From Blastomussa wellsi (lineage: Eukaryota > Cnidaria > Anthozoa > Scleractinia > Plerogyridae), in assembly GCA_947652115.1 (NCBI GenBank), contig OX393568.1, positions 22,569,831 through 22,633,830 of the forward strand: a stretch of 64,000 nucleotides of DNA. The letters are read 5' to 3'. A program made the translations under genes and the position numbers. The stretch's first letter is position 1. Each line of letters starts with the position of its first letter. This document shows, one piece after another, positions 37,744 to 51,700 of this stretch. The notes below the pieces were generated by a model that saw only the letters and a program-made list of their open reading frames with translations, was not told the DNA's origin and made no database searches.

Positions 37744-40700
37744 TCGCTCATAGAAAACTCAGGCTCGTAGTCTAATTGTTAACTATTAGCCACGTTGTCT
37801 GCCAGGGGACAAACATTGAAATGATGCCGTTTCTCGGAAAATTGGACGGTCTAACCAGTGAAGTATCTGCGGTAAAGCCACATTTGAGAGCCAAGTTATG
37901 CAATAATGATTTCATTATAAGGTTAGTTTGAAATAGTTACTCGCTACGCAAGCCGTTTTCTTTTTTTTTTATAAAAGTGCCAAAATGGCGTTAAACTTAG
38001 AGTATTTAAAGCGCAAAATAGAAACCAAAGCATCTCTATGAAAAAAATTATCAGACATGACAAGAAACCTGCTGAAATTTGTCGATTTAGGCTTGTTTGC
38101 CCCTTCACAAATCACGTGCCTAATTTTCATTACAACGTGAAAACAAACACGGCGGCTATCGTGAATAAGGTCTATTTCACTGTCAAAACCAGGACTATTG
38201 CAAAATCCAGTCCTTAATTATTTCCATACCACTATGTAATGAATAACGAGATTTTTGCCGTTACCTTGATTCGCTCTCCTGTCAGACAAGACAACTGAAC
38301 ATCGGAGTGGCTGGGAAGAAGAGAACCCGTTACCATGACAACGCCAACCTCGCACATGGAAGACTCGGATCCTGAAAGGAAAAAAAAAACATTCACAACA
38401 CAATGATTTAACGGTTTAAATGAGCAGCTATCACCTTTTGCGCTTAGCCACGTGTTTGAGTTCACCGAGAACACCTTGCACATTACGCTTTACGCTTCTA
38501 CAAAATTCATGTCGAAGACTGAGGGGAATTAAGCTGAATTAAGGAATCACTTGCTCGTTTGATTTAAATGCATGAATCACTTGGAATGTCAAGAGTTTCC
38601 TACTCTTTAACAATAAAAATAAAAATCACTTTATTTAACTATTTTGCATCGTTGTTTGCTACTTACCAACACGCTTTTGCAACAAGTCCCAAACGGCCTT
38701 CTGTTCAGGAGTGGGAGAAACCGAAGGACTGGGAACAAAAAACAGACGTTAAAGCTATTGGCGAAAGAACGCGAACCTTTAAAACATCACTTTTTCCATC
38801 CTGTAACCCAAGTTCCAACTCTAAACATTTCTCAAGCTGCGATCACGCCCTCCCTCCCTGCGGGAGGACATTTGATGATATACGCCTGACCGAAGGTCTG
38901 ATACTGCGAGGAGTTCACGATGAGTTGGCGCGATTCAACATGAATTACTTACTTGAGTGGCTGGCTGTAAACGAGCCATGCTTCGGATTCGGTTTCGATT
39001 TGAGATGCTGTAACCGCCAACTCTACTTTGTCTTGGTGAATTAGCTGCCTGGAATTAAAAAAAGGAAGGTCTTAGACTTCAGGCCATGAAGGAAAACAGT
39101 GTAACGTTACGTAGCGCTCTTAAATTTTCAGCAACTTCGTTATACAGGCATGCAATTGAGAATTTTCCCCTTTTCTTTTAACTTCCATTGAGGGTAATGT
39201 GAATCCAAAAGTTGCGAAATTGAGAGATCCAAGAGTCACCACCGCTCTGAAAATTTTCGTTCTACGCCTCGAGGAAGAGTGACAATCGAGAAAAAATATG
39301 CCAGGGAGAAAACGCATATAAAATTCTGAAAATTAAAATGCCTTTAGGAAAAATAATACACCTCCACAGTAACAAAGAAATAGTTTCCTTTATCGCCCCG
39401 GAAGATCCCCAACGGATTGCCAATTACAAGTCTTTAGCAGGAATGCGTAGAAATTCAAATTTAAACTGTGAGCTTCCCGATAGTTTTTACTTCTAACAAC
39501 CTCGAGGTCAACAGACCGGCTGCGATCAAACTATGAGAAAAAGCAGTGTGTCCTGCTATCACACTACAACCTTGTTTCCAAAGAGATGTAAGGTTTGCTA
39601 TCCACGCGGGAAAAGAAAGATGCTTGCAAGTGAACAAACAAACAAATGAACAAGATTATGCCTCCGCACCTGGCGTGTTTGAAAAGAGGATGGACGATCG
39701 GAGTGTATTTTTTCCTCATCGCTAACAGAGCTCCGAGGTATGCACTCAGTGCCAGTAATTCTTGCCTTTGCCTGCAGATAAAGTACAGTGAACGTTAACG
39801 GATTTCACTTTAGCCGTCATGTTTGGCTGATACAAAAAACCAAGGCAGGGTAACTCCGATATAAGGCATTTTAGGCTGATGACTCCTCGCAAAGGGGTGG
39901 GACCGGGGTAGGGGATGGGAGCTCCGTACGAAGGGCCCCTTTATATAACATTTCAGTGGCGGATCCAGGGGGATGTTTGGGGTCGGGGGGGGTCCGGACA
40001 ACTTCCCAAACGGTAATGTTTTGTGTTTTTACTACCTGTTTGACGCTGAAATTCTCGCATTGACAGGAACGCTTATTATCACTCAACTGAGTAAAAGTTT
40101 GGACCCCCCTATCAAAAATTCCTAGATCCGCCCCTGCATTTTTGACATTTAACCCTTTGGTCCCCTTGATAGAAAATGGTACCCCTTTCACATACTTGCA
40201 GAAGGGATATATCTTTTTTGAAGTTTTCACTTCAATAACCCTTAAAAATACTCCTCATTATTAAAATTTTATTGTTATAAGAATTTGTTGCATAGGTGTT
40301 GCAATGTAAGATTACTTATAGAATTGGTCTTTTCCAAAAAAGAACGAAGAAAAGAACTATAGAAAAATAATGAAATGGATTTTCATTTCGAGGACATTGC
40401 TCTAAAACTGAATTGACTTATTTCCCTTCTGCCGCGAAATTTTAAGACAACGAATAACTTCACGTCAGGATTGGGGAAAGCCTGTAATAGTGTCATACTT
40501 GGAAGTCCTGCTCTGCTGCAACCGGTCTGTCCTGATACAAGACATCCACTGGAGCACGACGAGTACGTCATCTAGCACCCAGTAAGGTTTACTCATGCCA
40601 TCTGAAAATAAAGTTAAACTTTCAATTTAACGCGTGCTCATTCTAAAAGGAAGCGCGATTCCTGTGATATGCGCTTTGCAGGAAGCATGGAATTTCATTG

Positions 40701-42080
40701 GGATTCCTTCGGGATTCCGACTAAAATGCCTCAGGTTCTCTAAACGATGCAGCTCGAATTATTTCCCTCTCTCATCGTGGTGAATGATGCTGCCACCCCA
40801 TACGATTTTATTCGATCCTCAGAAATCGCAGCCGTTACCGAGATTAACCGATCACCTAAACGTCATAACTTGCGATCAGGCGTTTTTTTTTCTTTTTTCG
40901 AGGCGGGAAAAAAGAACGCCTGGTTACTGGTTAATAACGTCACTCACAAATCCTTAGGCGTACCTCGTATAAGATTCAAGCCAATGTCGAGCGCTAGCTC
41001 AGGAGAAGAGGAAACCAGGTAATACTTCATGGCGTCCAGGAATTTGCTCTCTTCATACAGCTGCTCTGCTTTCTGTAAACACTCCTCCACGCTTGGTAAG
41101 CCCGCCTGACAACACCAGTGAAAAAGGAAAGGAGAGAGTTACTTTAGTTTATCTAAATTTCACCTCCGTTTCTTCATTTCCTTTAACGTTAAATTTCCTT
41201 AGAGTTTTAGAAATTGGTGGTAAATCAAGAAAATGTGCCAAGTTAATTTTTTTCTTATCTCATGCTTGATCACGAAAACTGTAATAGTGTCAGAAAGAAA
41301 AATCACTTTCTGGAATTAAAGCGTTTTTCACTTACATTTTCGTGTAACTCATTCAGTTCTGTGACAGTTCCTTGGCATCTTGCACACGACTTGATAAGGA
41401 GGTTTTCACTTGCGGGTAACGACTTGAGTAGCGCAATACAAGTATCCCTGCGAACCAAGAACGTTACGTTAGTTGCAACTCCTGCATAGTTTATGATGCA
41501 AAGCAAACACATGTAACCAGCAGGGAGGTCTGAACCTCCCGCTTCCCGTACCTTTTACTCCCGGTTCCCGCCCCTTTCTTAGAAGTTCCGCCTCTTTGTG
41601 TCTTTCCTATTGCAACATATTACGCAATGTCGCGAAAAATTTTCCGATTACCTACGGTTCCCCCACCTTCTCCCGGCCCTTATTCTCCCGGGTTCCCTGT
41701 CACCCTCCACATGACAACAGTGACTTGTACATCGCAAAAAATGGATCCTCTGTCAACAAGAGCCATGCATTGAGTTTGCAACGTGACATTTCCTTACCAT
41801 TTTCCCAACCTTTCGCACTTCCTTGACAGAAGTTCTACAGCCAAGTGATACATGTGACTGTTGTCGTTAATTACCATTCCAATACTGACAGCCAGTTCCA
41901 GTTCGTTCCCTCGAATGAGTTTAGACAAAGCGAACTACAAGAGTCAGTCAAAGTAAGAGTCCGTTAGTGTGTTTGAAACATAGGAATGCAAAAAGTACAG
42001 GTTACGATTTATTTAACAGTTAGACTACGAGCCCTCGTTTTCTACGGGCGAATAGTCAACGAGGCGCAGCCGAGTTGACA

Positions 42081-42114
<34 letters not shown>

Positions 42115-45100
42115 GTTTTTAGTAGAAACTCTAAAGGATTGCAGTCCAAAACCTGCAATATTGTGTTCTTTTGAGCCAAAAATCAAGAAAAACTACCGCT
42201 AAAAGAGCTACGCGCGCGCGCTTGTTTTCTATCGGCAAATAGAAATCGAAAACAGTGGGAGAACCAATCAGATTCGCGGATTTCCAATAGAACACAGCTA
42301 AGTTTCTACTTATTCCGGTTAAAATACAGGACAGACTACATTTAGCAGGCAGACTACATTTAGCCAAACATAATAATCATTTTTAAATGGTCGGGAGATA
42401 AAACATAACTAACATCGAGAACTGTCAATTTAAGAAATTAAAATTCGATGAAAAATTGAACCGTCTATCACTGTGGAAAGCGCTTCATCGATGCTACGCG
42501 ATATTAATGAATAGATGTTCTGATTAAACGTTAAATACTTTTTATTCAAATTTCGCTGACGAAATATTAGCAACGCCTTTTAAAACATGCAGCTTATCGC
42601 ATTTCTGCATCGTAAGCTTAATCGAGACAGCACATGTACACACAAAAAGTCAAGTTAGTGGCTTAGTCTTAAAGAGTCTAAGAGTGTTCGTGTGCTTGTT
42701 AGCACATTGACTGATAAAATGTTCCAAAAAGCCCTGAAAAAAGTAAGTTCAGCGAAATGCTTAAGAGTTGACACGATAAGAGAAGGCTGCGGCACTTATA
42801 TAGAACCATGTGTTTCAATAGAGTTACGGTGTTATGAAAAATAAGGTGAAAGAATATTGACAGTCGCCCTTCAGTGTGAATACCAGGACGTACCACAAAC
42901 GCTATTGAACTCTCAATAGAGCGGTTTTCATTTGAGTGTTATAAAACCAAAACCAAAGTGATAACTCTGGCCAATCACGAGTGACACAGACAATCAGTGA
43001 ACCAATCAAAACTCGAAGCGAATAAATGTAGCCGACGCAGAGCGCGGGAAAACGTGCGCGAGCGAGTCGCGATTGGTTTTGGTTTCACTCCTGACTGGTT
43101 GAGAAGTGGCGCTAGTTGGTTTTTAAGCCAATCACAAGACAAGGCAGCAAAACCAATACAATACAGGATTAGTTTCGAAATTCAAGTGAAAAGCTATCTA
43201 ATCCTGCATAACAGTAACTTTACCTTAACATCTCCAACAGCCAAGTGACAGCAAGCGGCCAACACCGGCTGGCCACTGTAGAAATACCAGTCTGCTAACG
43301 CTGTGCTTGTAGACTGAAGAAGTCTGAAGACAAAACAACACAAATGCCTTAAGACTTATCGGGCCACAGACATCCCACCGAGTGACGCTTGCCACTCCCT
43401 TCTGCAAACCCTTGCTAACATCGCTTTCGACCTTCTGTGTTCTTGTTCCTTATTTTAACTGACTCCACACTCCCTCCTACATCTTTCGCCTCTTTTCCTC
43501 CCCTTAAATTTTACGCAGTTTTCCTTCCTGCATCCATCTTCCTTGTGGCCTCTTAAACCTTTTCCAACTTCCCTGTCTCCACTTCTGCTCTTTGCCCTTT
43601 TTCTCCAAAGTCCTCTCTTTCTCCTGCTCTTTCTCTTGTTTCCCACAACTCCCTGCCCATATTGCTTCCTTCATTCGCATCACCCTCTCTTTTTCTCCCT
43701 CGTTATTGAAGGGTTTCCACCCTCCAAAGTTCTTACCTCCCTAATTCCTCGTCCTTCTAGCTATACCCTCCTCCCCCCACCCACCCTAGCCCCCTCCAAA
43801 TAACTCAAGCCATCGAAGATAGCAGTATCTCACCCTTTGTTCTCGTCAGTCAGGTAATTTTTCAGTGAAGGCAAGACGTCGTTTTTCTTCAGATCAAGAG
43901 GTTTCTTCTCCTTTGGCTGTGGTAAGGACAGCCATCCCTCACATGCCACCTGGGCGACCAACAGAGCGTCGTGAAGCTGGCCACGTGACGTGAAGAACGA
44001 AACCATCTATAATCAAACATGTCGACAAAACCGAACATCAGTAGACAGTTCATGAGCTGTAAACATATATCCTTTGCAGACCCGTATTTCCACACTCACT
44101 AGGTTCCTTGGCTGAAGTCTAAATTAATTTTCTGTCCAATGCATAGATCACTTTTAACTCATTCGGATTCCCTAAGGTTGAAAACTTCATCACAAGCACC
44201 CAACCAGCAGGATCACGAGGGGGTGGGGGAGGGGAGGTGGTGCGACGAAGCGGGGCACCCCACCCGGCCGGATCGCGTCGCTCGCAGACTCACTCTTCGT
44301 CGCTCAGTGGTGAGCCTGCTCAATCGCAGGCTATTACAAAATAAATAATCGTTTAATTTTATATACTTCTAAAGAAGTTTTTAATTTTCTATTTTTTTTT
44401 TATTTTTATTTCGTGGCGTACATACAAACTAGCTTTTTATAGCTAAGAGTGCTGACAACGCTAAATTAACAATTGATTGATCATTTCGGTAGCGGTACCT
44501 TGGTGACATCTCCTAAAGCAGCACAGTAAGGGACAGCGGCGTCGTTATCTTCTCTCATGAGCTGAATCGTTCGTCTGAAAGAAAATTAAATCACAAAGCG
44601 ATTAAAAGAAATAGGCCATTTTGCAGTTCTGTGCTTAGTTACCAAGCCTTTGAGTGGAATTGAGGCTGAAGGTGACCTTGCATAGATACAAACCTTCTTG
44701 CTTTTGATATGTAAATCATTTTGTTGTTATGCTAAATAGTTTCTGGTCTCTATCATGACAAGGTCACCCTGAGCCTAGCTTTCGTACAGAGGCCTGGTTA
44801 CATTTCACAGAACTGTAAAATGGACTAGTACATTCACTTCAGTTTACGACATTAGCTGAGGTTTTTGGACGAAAAAAAGTAAACCAAAAGCTCGTTTAAT
44901 CATGATGTGTAAATACCTATCCATTAGCTCTCTCCAATACTCCATCGAGATCCCGGGAGCCATAGCGAGCGCTCTGTCCCACTGAAAACAACAAGTGAAA
45001 AAATACTAAGACGTTCAAAACAACTGGTTATGGGTAACAGATTCTTCGATTGCTTTAGTGCTAAAACTGTTCGGCATAGATTGTTGACAATGTACACCAG

Positions 45101-48100
45101 CCTTTCTTCAATAGTAAAACGTGGTTTACCATTTCTTCCGAGCAGTGAATTTACTTTACTCCTTCTAAGACAGACACGATCGGGGCAGCACCAAATGTCC
45201 GTCCGGCTGTTCAGTTTTCTCTTTCCGTTGAAAACACGGAATTATATATTGCTTTGGTTTTGCTTTTCTACAAGCCACTTGCTCAACCAATCAGATGCAA
45301 AACCAAGCCAAATCATGCCTCTATCACGTGTGCCTCACGTGCTTGGCGATGGTCCTGTGCTTATGCTTCGTGTTCTCATTGGCTAATTGTCTTGTTCACG
45401 TTTGTAGCGAATCTCCATTGTAATTCCTTAGAATTTGATTTCACGACACTCAGTTGAAAAACGCTCTCAGCACTGATACAGAATGTTACCTCGCCCACTT
45501 CCACCATGAGCTCGCAATATCTCTGCAGCTGGCCAATCTTGGCATGCAGACTCGCAGCTTCTCTGATTCTATCCTCTCTCTTGGACATCACCCCTCCTGC
45601 ACGGCTTGAAGAGGATCGAACTGTTTCCAATTCTTGTGCTTCTGACTAAACACACAAAACAGCAAGCAAAAGAGTCACACTCTATACCTTTCAGTCAAAA
45701 CACTCCTTTTCCGTTTGAACGTCCTGACGAATTTCTTTTATTCCCTTACCTGTCTGCATGACAATGCATCAAAATCGTAGGGAGAAAGAAAATGTGGCTC
45801 GCGATAAAAGATAAAAGATAAAATACTCACTGCTCTGTATTTAACAAGATGTTTTATATGCATAATTCCTTTACTGTAAGATGCAGGTAACAAACTGTCG
45901 TCGCCATCTCGCAAAACTAATACCAAGTCCCACAGGTTCCTTGCTCCACACGGTGTCTGAAAGACAAGTTTACAAAATTTTCAGTTCAAAACTCTGATAT
46001 TTGAAATAATACCTAATAAAACCTGTCATTTACAGCAGTTTTCAAAACCACGGCAAATACATTAGTCAATAAAAAGAAACACCAAAATCACAATGAACCA
46101 ATGAGAAATCGAAGTAAATACACGTGACTGGCGTCTAGCGCGATGGGTTTCAATTTTGCATCTGATTGGTTGAGAAGTGGTGCGAGATTTTTCAGTCAAT
46201 CACAAGGTGTTGAAAAGTGAATTAAAATAAAACCAAACAATTCTGGATTATTTTTTTAAAAATTTCAATTGAGAACCTTCCTATAATAAAAGAATTTCAC
46301 TCAGTTACAATCCTCTCAGTAGAACATTCTTTAACAACTCATGTTTATAAAAACCTTACCAAAGCAACTCATACTCTTGAAAATAAAGAGCCTCGTTGAC
46401 TATTCACTTTGTAATTTATCCGCCCATTGATTACATTCGAATTACATGTAAGAACGTGATGATGTCAACAGGGTGAGTTTTAGATCTTACTGTAAAGAAG
46501 TCCGAGACAAGTTTTATTGCTGACAAGTGAGATGCTTGTCCCTTTGTGGCCACAGTTGCTTTCAATTCACGAGAAACTCGTCCATTTAGCAGAGGTACGC
46601 CTTCAGATGACATGGCTGTTTCTGTAGAAAGGAAAATATGATATTCACAAAATGCAACATACAAGAAAGGAACCAATCTTAATGTTCTTGGTTTAAGACA
46701 AAAAAGTTGTACCATGACAAATTACCGTTAAAGAGAAATACTATTTCTCCGAGTTTTGTTTACCACTCAGTAAACATTCATTCCTTTTTACCAAAAACAC
46801 TCAAGACCCAGACAAACGTGGCAAGCAACTGGCGTTCGTGTTTCTATCCATTCAAGAACACACTAAACGATTCCCAGAACGGTCGCCCGCTGATTAGGCA
46901 CAAGAAGCAAACTTTAAGGTTTTGTGACAACAATCATGGGGCTCCGACCTATACAAGACAAGCTTGGCATGCACACAAAATTCTTGTGATATCACATACC
47001 AGTATTGGTTGCAACAATGTCATCCAATGGTCTTTTAGCCAGCACATCAATTTGCAAGGAACACGCCAAATGGGACAGACACCAGATCCTGACCGTGGAA
47101 TCACGAGAACAAGACGCAATAGTGAAAGGTCTGTATCTGTGACAAGTCAAGCCTGCAAATAAATACATGCTGCATATGTCACCAATGTGCATCCATACGT
47201 AAACCATAATATATATCAATTTCCAAAATAAATACAAATAAAAATACACATATACCATAGACATCTGCGCCATGATCTACCACAGTTTCCAGACAGGTTC
47301 CATCTCTAAAACAGTAGAAATAAACACACTGCATCAGGTAGCAGCTTTGCGGCTATTTGCGGGACAAGCCCTTCTATTCTAATCTCTTTATAATCTGTTA
47401 ATAAATAAATTGTTGTTGTTGTTTGTTGGCGCTAAATGGAAATAAGACTCATTTCAGATTGACACACCTCTATCAAACTACTCTTCTTGAATTTCTAGCT
47501 GTGGTGAAATATAATAGGCATAAATTTGGGTAGAGTACTGTTAAAAACCTTTACTTTTGGTGTCTTGCAAAGTCCGATTTTAATGCATGTCAAGTTTGGT
47601 CTTTTAACAGAGATCATCAAAGTTTAAATTTTTTCCAGGGGTAAGCTATCCATGCATTTTTCCTGTTATACCCGCTAGTTACACACAAAAATTAAACAGT
47701 CAAATAAAATGTTGCGACATTATAATAGAAAACAGCATCCACTTGGAGTAAATGGGTGACTCATTCGAGAAATACCAGTACTTTAAAATAAAATTGTAGA
47801 TTTAGAGCTATTGACCTCGTGTCCCAAATTCTAATCGTGTAGTCCCAGCTTCCTGAAATCAGAAGGTAGGGAAGCTCTGGGTTCCACAGCAAACCACGTA
47901 CAGGAGCCTTGTGACCTTCTAATGTGTGCACACAGGAATCCTAATCAGAGAAACACTGGGTGAGATCTCTCTTGTATTACAAACTACAGATTACACATGA
48001 CTAAAACCTTTTTACAAGTGGATACAACCTCCATAGATGGTTTATACAGAGTCGAATGAGAACAAAACCAAAAGCCCAACAGCCTCATAGCTGTCAGCAC

Positions 48101-51100
48101 TTAACTCTGGTTTCTGTAGCATGAAGCGGATAGAGAAATATCATAACCACCCCCCCCCCCCAGGATAGGATGCTAGTCCATCACAGGGGGGGCGAGACAC
48201 TGCGAGAGTAAATTGTCTTGCCTAAGGACACAACACAGTGACACCAACCGGGACTCAAACCCACAGTACTCAATCCGAAGTCCAGCCCATTAACCATTAG
48301 GCCAACGCACTTCCCTCAAAATGCATAAATCTAAAACCTTTTTGCAAAGTCATGTTCACATCTTGGGGTGGTAGGAGTGGTTCAGTGGAGAGAGAACTGG
48401 CCTCCCAACAATGTAGCCCAAGTTTGATTCCTGAACCTGGTGTCATAATTATGTGCTCTGAGGGCTTTTCTTTTGTCTGGCTTCTCATGCTTTCCTCCCT
48501 CCACAACTTTCCAATTTGATCTGAGAACGGTGGATGAAGAGCCACTGTGTGAAAATTACACTTACAACTACTCATTTATAAATAAATAACAATATTTAGA
48601 GAGGAGGCCACGTCAGCTTCAGCGGGTCCTCTATCCAGGTCAAATTGAAATTTGAAAATGTTGTTTTTGAGGAGGTAGGAAAACCAGAGAACTCGGCAAA
48701 AAACCCTCGGAGCGAGGTGAAAACCAACAACAAATCCAACCCACATAAGACGCCCGGCCAGAATCAAACCCGGGCCACCGAGCATTCTCACCACTGCACC
48801 ATCCTTGCTCTGCTCCCCTAATTAACATCATTTATTTTTAATTTGAATTATATGTCTCACCTCAGTATAATCCCAGACTTTTATAGTACTGATGAAATAA
48901 AAAGAGAGTTACTGTAATAATTATTGGGTTTGCACCCTAATTTACCTCACTCACTGCCAGGCGAATTGGCAACAATACTCGTTTTTAGTCTTTTTGAAAA
49001 GCAAACTTCTCAAACTCATTAATAATTCATCGAGTTAAAGAAAAGAAAATCATAACCGTGACCATGGTTTGGATACCCAATCTTAATTAGCATAGATTTT
49101 GACAATTCTATTTCTCCGTTTACTCCTTAGATTTTGTTTTGATTGAGAAGATATATCAAACACTTGAGACAGTATTTCATCGGCTGTCCAAACACCTCGA
49201 AGTTCGTCAAAAATACTCCGCCGTGCGTCGTATTTTCAACTCTCTTCTCGGTGTTTGGATACCCGATGAAACACTGTCTCTCGTGTTTGATATATTACAT
49301 AACAAACTACCAAAAAACGTGAAATTTAGGCTTACCCATCGTCTGAGCCACTGCAGAGAATTGCTTCTCTTATAGGACTCCATTTCACATGAAAGATCTT
49401 TGCTATATGACCTAAAGACATTAACAAGCAGTTAATATATAAATTATGCATGTTCATGTATTGAAATTGGAAGGTAAAATTCTTTCCAAATAAAAAGATA
49501 TGAACTCAAGTGAAGTATACGTATTGTGAAGGGGGATGGGGGTAGGGGAAGTGGATGGTTGAGAATAAGCCAGGAAATACGATTCCCAGGGTGGTGGGAA
49601 CCAGGGAAAGTTGCATTTGCAACACTGCATTACATTTTCTAATAGAAATAAACAACGAGCCAGGAGTAAAAGATTACGGGAAGCAGGAGGTCCCCCCCAA
49701 ACACAGTATAATGTTTAATACATAAGGATTTATAAAAACTTTGGAAACAAGAAACAATTAATAAATTAAAACAATTTCACATTACTAAATTTAATTGTTC
49801 TTTGACAAGTTATTCCTTACCTGAGAATATCTTCAAAGGAAGATCTGTGCTTGCAGCAACATAAAACACCCTGACACATTTATCTTCGCATCCAGTTGCA
49901 ATCATATCTCTATGGAACACATATTTAACAATGATATTACACAGGGGTTGCATTAAGTTTTTTTTTTTTGCAGGAGGTCAGCAGGGTTTTCTAGCTGGGC
50001 ATTTTTAGTTTTTCTTATAAAAGAAAGTAAGTAGAGAAGATGAAAACAGCCAGGCAAAGTCATGGCTAAGTCCAGTTCACACACGATCAATTTGCCCAGT
50101 GCCCGACCCTTAATGAACCCCCTGGTTACAATGTTGAACACTGCAGACAGATTAATGAATGTCCAACATTAAATTGTTACTCACCATACCCCGCCAGGTA
50201 TTTCGTCCACTTTAAGGGCTAACCCACATACAGCCACTCTCGTGTGGCTTTGATAGCTCAGTTGGTAGAGCACTGTACCGGTAATGCAGAGGCCGTGGGT
50301 TTGAATCCCGTTCAAAGCCTGAAATTTTCTTTTCAGGTCTTTGTTCCAGTAGTGTAATGGCTGCATTTGCATATAAACCGTAACTATTGCAGACAGCATT
50401 TGCAATATTTCAATTAGAAAGTTTTTTCGTGATATGTTATGTATGGTTACCTGTTGTTAAGACTCCAATCACAGCCATACACTGGTCCAGGATGCTTGTA
50501 TTTTTTGACTAAGGTTCCATCTACTTGTCTCACAACACTAGAAATATATATATTTTTAAAATCATCAATAATTTCACTGACTCGCAACATTATCCTGCAG
50601 TGGCGGATCCAGGGGAAGGGCCAGGGGGGTCCGGACCCCCCTTCTCTAACCGAATTTTATGTTTCTTACTACTCTTTTGACGATGAAATTCTCGCATCTA
50701 CAGTATCGCTTATTATCACTCAACTGAGTCAAAGTTTGGACCCCCCTATCAAAAATTCCTGGATCTGCCCCTGTCCTGACCGTTTGATGGCCTCGTGTGT
50801 TCACTCTTAGATATAACTGACAGTAATTATAATTAAAGTTAGGAAACATTTACCATGTTCCATCTGCACTGCAGGAAGCTATTCTTCGTGAATCCTTGTG
50901 ATTCCAGCTCACATTGTAAATGTTATGCTTTCCATGCTGAAATAATGTGAAATGAAAAGTTGAATTTCATAATAAATTGCAAGAAAGTTATTCCACAGAT
51001 GGACAGGGACAGTACGGCCTGTAGTGCTCAATGGGTGACAATACAGAAATCAAGTTTTGAGTCTAGAGACAAACACACAATGAGGCACAAAGGCACAAGG

Positions 51101-51666
51101 GACTGTTAATTTACTCTTGAGCAGTACTGTACATGAAACCTTTTCATTCAAGTCATTATAATTACAATGAGAAAGTGGTCTATTCTAAACCTAAGTACAG
51201 TAATCTTGACATCATTCTACTCATGAGGTAATCTGGAGATGACCTGCTTAATTAAAATGTTGCAAGTTTTCAAACTTACAGTCAACTTTTAATTCCATCT
51301 TCATGGTAGTCTAAAGGGTGGGTCTCATTTTTACTGAACAATTCTTTTGAAAACCAGTAATTGAAAATAATTATAACATTAATAAGAACAAATTAAAGCG
51401 CATATCAATTTTTTTTTCCTTAGATGTAAATTGCATTAAACTTACAAAAGTATGTATATTTTTTGTTACAGGTAGCAGAAATTAAGCGGAATTAATTAAA
51501 CCATTACAAGCTAAAAGATTTGGAATGTGATAATATGAAAGATGGTAAAGTTTCAGCTCGGTCAGTAAATTATGCATACCAGTTTGATATTGATTTCCCT
51601 TTGTTTCAGATGATGCTAATCAACATGAGACAAAGGGAAATAAAAATCAAACTGGTTTAAAATTTT

Positions 51667-51700
<34 letters not shown>

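Noticed and set aside
43455..43803. Frames of 63 and 86 codons in the CT-rich stretch
   Set aside because: Pyrimidine-rich intron sequence of WDR17 without splice borders or domains.
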